From Penaeus vannamei (Eukaryota > Arthropoda > Malacostraca > Decapoda > Penaeidae), in assembly GCF_042767895.1 (NCBI RefSeq), contig NC_091552.1:16755274-16769394 (forward strand): a stretch of 14,121 nucleotides of DNA, in the 5' to 3' direction. The notes below the pieces were generated by a model that saw only the letters and a list, made by a program, of their open reading frames with translations, was not told the DNA's origin and made no database searches. Position 1 is the first letter of the stretch. The number at the start of each line of letters is the position of its first letter. The position numbers and the translations under genes were made by a program. This document shows, piece after piece, positions 8,971 to 14,121 of the stretch.

Positions 8971-9006
<36 letters not shown>
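8971..9006. repeat. (CACTCT)6 hexanucleotide array
   Basis: Six perfect units in a CT-rich context that continues to about 9040. The unit is one base from the CCCTCT/CCCTCA array at 2714-2837. Confidence 0.9.
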
Positions 9007-9007
<1 letters not shown>

Positions 9008-9104
9008 CCTCTCCCTTTCCTTTTTTTTCTCTCTCTCCCTCTCTACGTACAAGAGCACCTCGTCTTTGGAATCCAGCAAGTAATCGCTCTCTACAAGACG
9101 CATC

Positions 9105-9535
9105 TTCGAAATGAAAGGACAAACAAAAAGAAAATAAATGCAAATCAAAAGCGAACAATGAAAGAAAAAAAACGAAACCAAAAATTAAAATAACAAAATA
9201 TGAAGAGCAAATATATATATATAAAACGAGCTAACAAGAATAAAAAGGAAAAATAATAATGAAAAAATAAAGGGCGTACGAAGGATAAGATATAAACAAA
9301 CAAAGCAATAAGAAAAACAAAAGGTAAAGAATGATCGCAAAACAGGATCCCGAAAAAAACGTGACACAATAAATAGGCTATGAAAGATGGAAAAACTAAG
9401 GATGCGAAGAATAAGGTTAAAGAAAAAACGAATAAAAGACGAAGACGACACAGACCAAGACAAGAGCAAGAAAAGAGAATGAATAACAACGAACAGCGGG
9501 CGAGGAAGAAGAAGAAGAAGAAAACGAAAACAAAA
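9105..9535. repeat. A-rich, T-poor tract
   Basis: About 430 bp of AAAAC, GAAAA and AAATAA words, with GAAGAAGAA near 9505-9520 and a short AT run at 9211-9224. It is too irregular for a named array. The long reverse-strand frames here are Phe/Leu/Ser-rich because T-rich DNA lacks stops. An octamer word ATGCAAAT occurs at 9138-9145. Confidence 0.65.
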
Positions 9536-9599
9536 ACCGAGATGCCCCACAATTCACTTCCTTAATTCCCCAATTACGCAGAAACTCACACGAGTCCCC

Positions 9600-10128
9600 C
9601 TACTCCTCCCCTTCTCCCTCCCTCTCCCCTTCCTCTCACCCTCTCTCCTTCCTCTCTCCTTCTCCCTCTCCTCTTCCTCCCTCCCTCTCCCCTTCCTCTC
9701 TCCTTCTCCCTTTCACCTCTCCTTCTCCCCTTCACCTCCCTCTCTTCCTTTCCTCCCTCTCCCTTCTTTTCTCCCTCTCCTTTCCTTTCCCTCCTCTTTC
9801 CTTTCCTCTCCCTCTCCCCTTCTTCTCTTCATCTCCTCCCCTTCCTCTCTCCTCTTCCTTTCATTCCTTCTCCTCTCTCCTTCCTCTCCTCTCCCTCTCC
9901 CCTTCCTTTCTCCCTCTCCCCTTCCTCTCTCCCTCTCCCCTTCCTCTCTCCTTTTCCCTTTCACCTTTCCTTCTCCCTTTCACCTTTCCTTCTCCCTTTC
10001 ACCTCTCCCTCTCCCCTTCCTCTCTCCTTTTCCCCTTCACCTATCCCTCTCCCCTTGCCCTCTCCCTCCCCCTTCGTATCTCCTTACCCCTTCAACTTCA
10101 CCCCCCCCCTTACCCCTTCCCTTACCCG
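9600..10128. repeat. 530-bp polypyrimidine tract containing a 19-bp minisatellite
   Basis: Nearly pure C/T. Unit CCCTCTCCCCTTCCTCTCT repeats at exactly 19 bp at 9893, 9912 and 9931, and again at 10007. A sister unit, CCCTTTCACCTTTCCTTCT, repeats at 9956, 9975 and 9994. Related words are scattered from about 9660. The isolated A in TTTCACC marks the sister unit. Confidence 0.88.
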
Positions 10129-10204
10129 CAGGTGGGTACGGAATATCGACTTACTATAAAGACATAAACAGAGCGAGATCAGCGAGCCAGCGAGCGATCG
10201 GGGA
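10129..10204. promoter_or_regulatory. unique spacer with weak core-promoter-like motifs
   Basis: Between a long pyrimidine and a long purine tract lie about 75 ordinary bases. They hold an acceptor-like CCGCAG ending at 10131, TATAAAG at 10155-10161, and an initiator-like ATCAGC with its A at 10181, 26 bp downstream of the TATA start. Each motif alone is expected by chance; the spacing is roughly but not ideally right. Confidence 0.15.
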
Positions 10205-10683
<479 letters not shown>

Positions 10684-10733
10684 GAAAGAAAAATATCGAG
10701 ATAATGAACTGGGAAGCGGCCAATTTTCCATAA

Positions 10734-11120
10734 CGAATATGCTTAAACAAATACCAATTACGTTTTTCGATTATAATACTTTCAGTAAGATACAAGGAAT
10801 ACCGAAAAAAATACAATACTAACAATGATGATGACGATAATGATGGCGATGATGATGATGGTGATGATAATGATGACAATAATGAGGATGCCGATGATGA
10901 TGATGATGATGATAATGATGATGATGATAATGATGACAATAACGATGATGATGATGACGATGATGATGATGATGACGATGTCGATGGCAAGAAGACCATG
11001 ATGGTGATGGTAACAACATCAATCATAACAACAAAATTATCAAAGTTAACTACAAACAAAGATCCACATCTGTCGACAGAATTCAATCTCTTCTGTTATA
11101 GTGATTCCGTCAATTCATAA
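10734..11120 (+). other. open frame across an imperfect (GAT)n repeat, Asp/Asn-rich
   Basis: From the stop TAA at 10731 the frame stays open for 128 codons to TAA at 11118-11120. About 29 non-repetitive codons lead in, then roughly 55 GAT-derived codons at 10821-10991 give an acidic Asp/Asn run with Gly, Glu, Ala and Val, then about 43 non-repetitive codons (Thr/Lys-rich, ending YSDSVNS). There is no ATG before the repeat; the first is at 10999. An acceptor-like ATACTTTCAG ends at 10785. In this frame GAT repeats cannot easily give stops, so openness through the repeat is weak evidence. An acidic exon or a plain microsatellite are both possible; I favour the microsatellite. Confidence 0.2.
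10822..10989. repeat. imperfect (GAT)n trinucleotide repeat
   Basis: About 170 bp of GAT triplets in constant phase with substitutions to GAC, AAT, GGC, GGT, GAG, GCC and GTC but no length-altering indel. Confidence 0.93.
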
Positions 11121-11170
11121 TACTTGCCGCCGGGCGACTTCCGAAACCAATGTTTGTTCGCACTTACATG

Positions 11171-11345
11171 AATGAGGGTAGGAGGGAGGAATGGAGGGAA
11201 AAAGGGAGGGAGAGAGGGAGGGAGGGAGGGAAGGAGGGAAAATAGGGAGGGAAGGAAGGAAGGAGAGGGCGAGGTAGTGGGTGAGGGAATGAGAGAGGTC
11301 GAGGAAGAGGAGGGTGAAGATAGATAAAAAGATAGATAAAAAGAA
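11171..11345. repeat. GGGA-rich purine tract
   Basis: (GGGA)n and (GGAA)n blocks at 11180-11265, then mixed purine sequence with scattered T and C, ending in two GATAGATAAAAA units near 11320-11341. Confidence 0.8.
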
Positions 11346-11362
11346 ATTATTTAGACCAATGG

Positions 11363-11426
11363 GTGCGTGTGCGTGTGCGCGTGCTTGTTCTTGTTCGTGT
11401 TCGTGTTCGTGTTCGTGTGCGTGTAC
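11363..11426. repeat. GTGCGT/GTTCGT hexanucleotide repeat
   Basis: GTGCGT units pass to GTTCTT and then four GTTCGT units, ending GTGCGTGTAC. The left part alternates purine and pyrimidine with CpG, so it may adopt Z-DNA. The matching frame reads Val-Arg dipeptides. Confidence 0.85.
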
Positions 11427-12480
<1,054 letters not shown>

Positions 12481-12617
12481 CACCATAACAATAACACTGT
12501 AATCGCCGTGAGATTGGCAGGTGCTATGAGGGCACTCCCCCCCCACCCTCCCACCCACACCATGCCCTGGCTCCATCAGTACCAACAAGCGCATCACTCC
12601 CTCTCTACCCTCATGCC
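12481..12617. other. unique island, nothing recognised
   Basis: About 140 bp with a C-run at 12537-12544. No gene or RNA motif seen. Confidence 0.4.
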
Positions 12618-12930
12618 ATGACACTTTCCCCTTCCTCTTCCCCTTCTCCTTCCCCTTCATCTTTTCCTTCCCCTTCCCTCTTCTCCTTCCCCTTCCCCTT
12701 CTCCTTTCTTCCTCCTCCCCTTCCCTTTCTCCGTCCACCTTCCGTTCCTTTTCCTTCCCTTCCTTCCCCTTCCCCCATCTCTTACACCCTCCTTCCCACC
12801 CCTTTCACCCATCCCTCCCATACCCCTCCCCCCCTTTATCCCTCCATCTCCTTCGCTCGTTCCCTTCCTTCACCCCTTCCTACTATTCACCCCCTCTCTC
12901 CCTCTCCCCTCCCCCTCCCATGTCTGCGAC
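12618..12930. repeat. CCTTCC/CCCCTT polypyrimidine tract
   Basis: TTCCCC hexamer-like units are frequent at 12625-12730, then looser C-rich sequence with ACCC words. Confidence 0.8.
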
Positions 12931-13080
12931 CTAGACAGAATTGAAAATCCTTCGATGATAGACAACACGCCTTTTTTTATCCGTCAATAATTCAAGGCCG
13001 AGGATGTCCACATTTCAAAAGACCAACTGGCCCCGTGTATCAAAAAGCTGATCATGGGTAATTAATGACATCCTAGACAA
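12931..13080. other. unique island with a TAATTAAT word
   Basis: About 150 bp between pyrimidine and purine tracts. TAATTAAT at 13059-13066 matches paired homeodomain cores. No open frame of interest. Confidence 0.35.
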
Positions 13081-13355
13081 GGAGGGAAGAGGAAGAAGAA
13101 GAGGAGGAGTGAGAGCAAGATGGAGATGGAAAGGAGAAGAGAGCAAGATAAAGATAAAGAAAAAGAGGAAAAGGGAGAAGATGATGGAGGTGGAAAGGAT
13201 AAGGCAGAAAGATAATGATAGAGACCAAGAAAGAGTGATAAAGAGCGAGAGAGAGAGGAAGAGGGAGGGAGTGAGAGAAAGAAAGAGAAAGAGAAAGAGA
13301 GAAAGAGAAAGAGAGAGAGAAAAAGAGAGCGAGAGACAAGAGAAAAAAAAAATGG
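13081..13355. repeat. GA/GAAA-rich purine tract
   Basis: GGAAGAGG and AAAGAT words, becoming (GAAAGA)n and (GA)n at 13240-13350. A and G dominate; T and C become rare to the right. Confidence 0.85.
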
Positions 13356-13400
13356 ACCTCTTCCATCTAAATTCTCCCAGTGGATGAACTATGACGGCGA

Positions 13401-13430
13401 GGGGGGTGGGGGTGGTGGGGGTTGGGGGGG
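13401..13430 (+). other. strong G-quadruplex motif
   Basis: G-runs of 6, 5, 2, 5 and 7 bases separated by one or two T. Four runs have at least five G and the loops are 1, 4 (TGGT) and 2 bases, well within the usual quadruplex definition. It lies in a unique region, not inside a purine repeat. Confidence 0.7.
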
Positions 13431-13560
13431 AGGCTGTTTACGGTGCACGCTGATTGAAAGATAATGGGCGCCCCGGAAAACAAATAATGTTTATCCTTCA
13501 CCCGCTTATCTTGATGAACTCTCCCCTTGATGCGGGTCTGCGTGCAGCCCTGTGTATGAG

Positions 13561-14121
<561 letters not shown>

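Overview
The window is eukaryotic and intergenic or intronic in character. I recognise no protein family, RNA gene, transposon domain, CRISPR array or operon on either strand. By rough hand count, about 60-65% of the non-N bases are simple-sequence repeats, minisatellites or strand-biased polypurine/polypyrimidine DNA. The rest is some two dozen islands of ordinary sequence, about 70-550 bp each. Very dense, long and mixed microsatellites (CT/GA, GT, AT, AAAT, CTGT, GAT, GAA, GGA, CCCTCT) resemble published decapod crustacean genomes, especially penaeid shrimp. That assignment is inference from repeat style only; another SSR-rich invertebrate is possible.

Layout. 93-535: decaying 18-bp minisatellite. 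541-1100: polypyrimidine with a (CT)n array. 1122-1621: exactly 500 N, an assembly gap at which strand bias flips from pyrimidine to purine. 1622-1930: GA-rich. 2046-2837: CT-rich, (CTTT)n, (CT)n, (AT)n and (CCCTCT)n in succession. 2838-3667: unique islands with (AAAT)n and (AT)n arrays and a CpG-rich patch. 3668-4167: GGA polypurine block. 4168-4785: mostly unique. 4786-5232: CCCT/CCTT block. 5233-6560: unique islands in CT-rich DNA, including the best exon-like segment (5313-5415) and a C-run cluster able to form a G-quadruplex. 6560-7364: CCCT-rich, promoter-like motifs, A-rich DNA, (AAAT)n. 7365-8083: unique sequence and a previously unlabelled 32-bp minisatellite. 8084-8518: GGA to GAA to poly(A). 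8825-8914: (CTGT)n. 9600-10679: long pyrimidine tract with a 19-bp minisatellite, a 75-bp spacer, then a long purine tract ending in (GA)n. 10734-11120: open frame with an Asp/Asn-rich GAT repeat. 11841-12028: uninterrupted (CT)94. 12029-12930: CT-rich with a 98-bp duplication. 13081-13355: polypurine. 13401-13430: strong G-quadruplex motif. 13564-13750: compound (GT)n(GA)n. 13751-14121: AT-rich unique tail.

Nearly every long reading frame is a product of repeats that lack stop codons (poly-Ser/Leu, Arg/Glu, Tyr/Ile, His/Thr, Pro/Ser), so I do not annotate them as genes. A few short non-repetitive frames with splice-like borders are listed as low-confidence candidates. The most unusual large-scale property is that strand asymmetry alternates in blocks, giving several opposed pyrimidine/purine pairs that could fold back on themselves. 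No convincing new biological system is visible; the strongest new items are the minisatellites, the foldback architecture and the candidate exon at 5313-5415.
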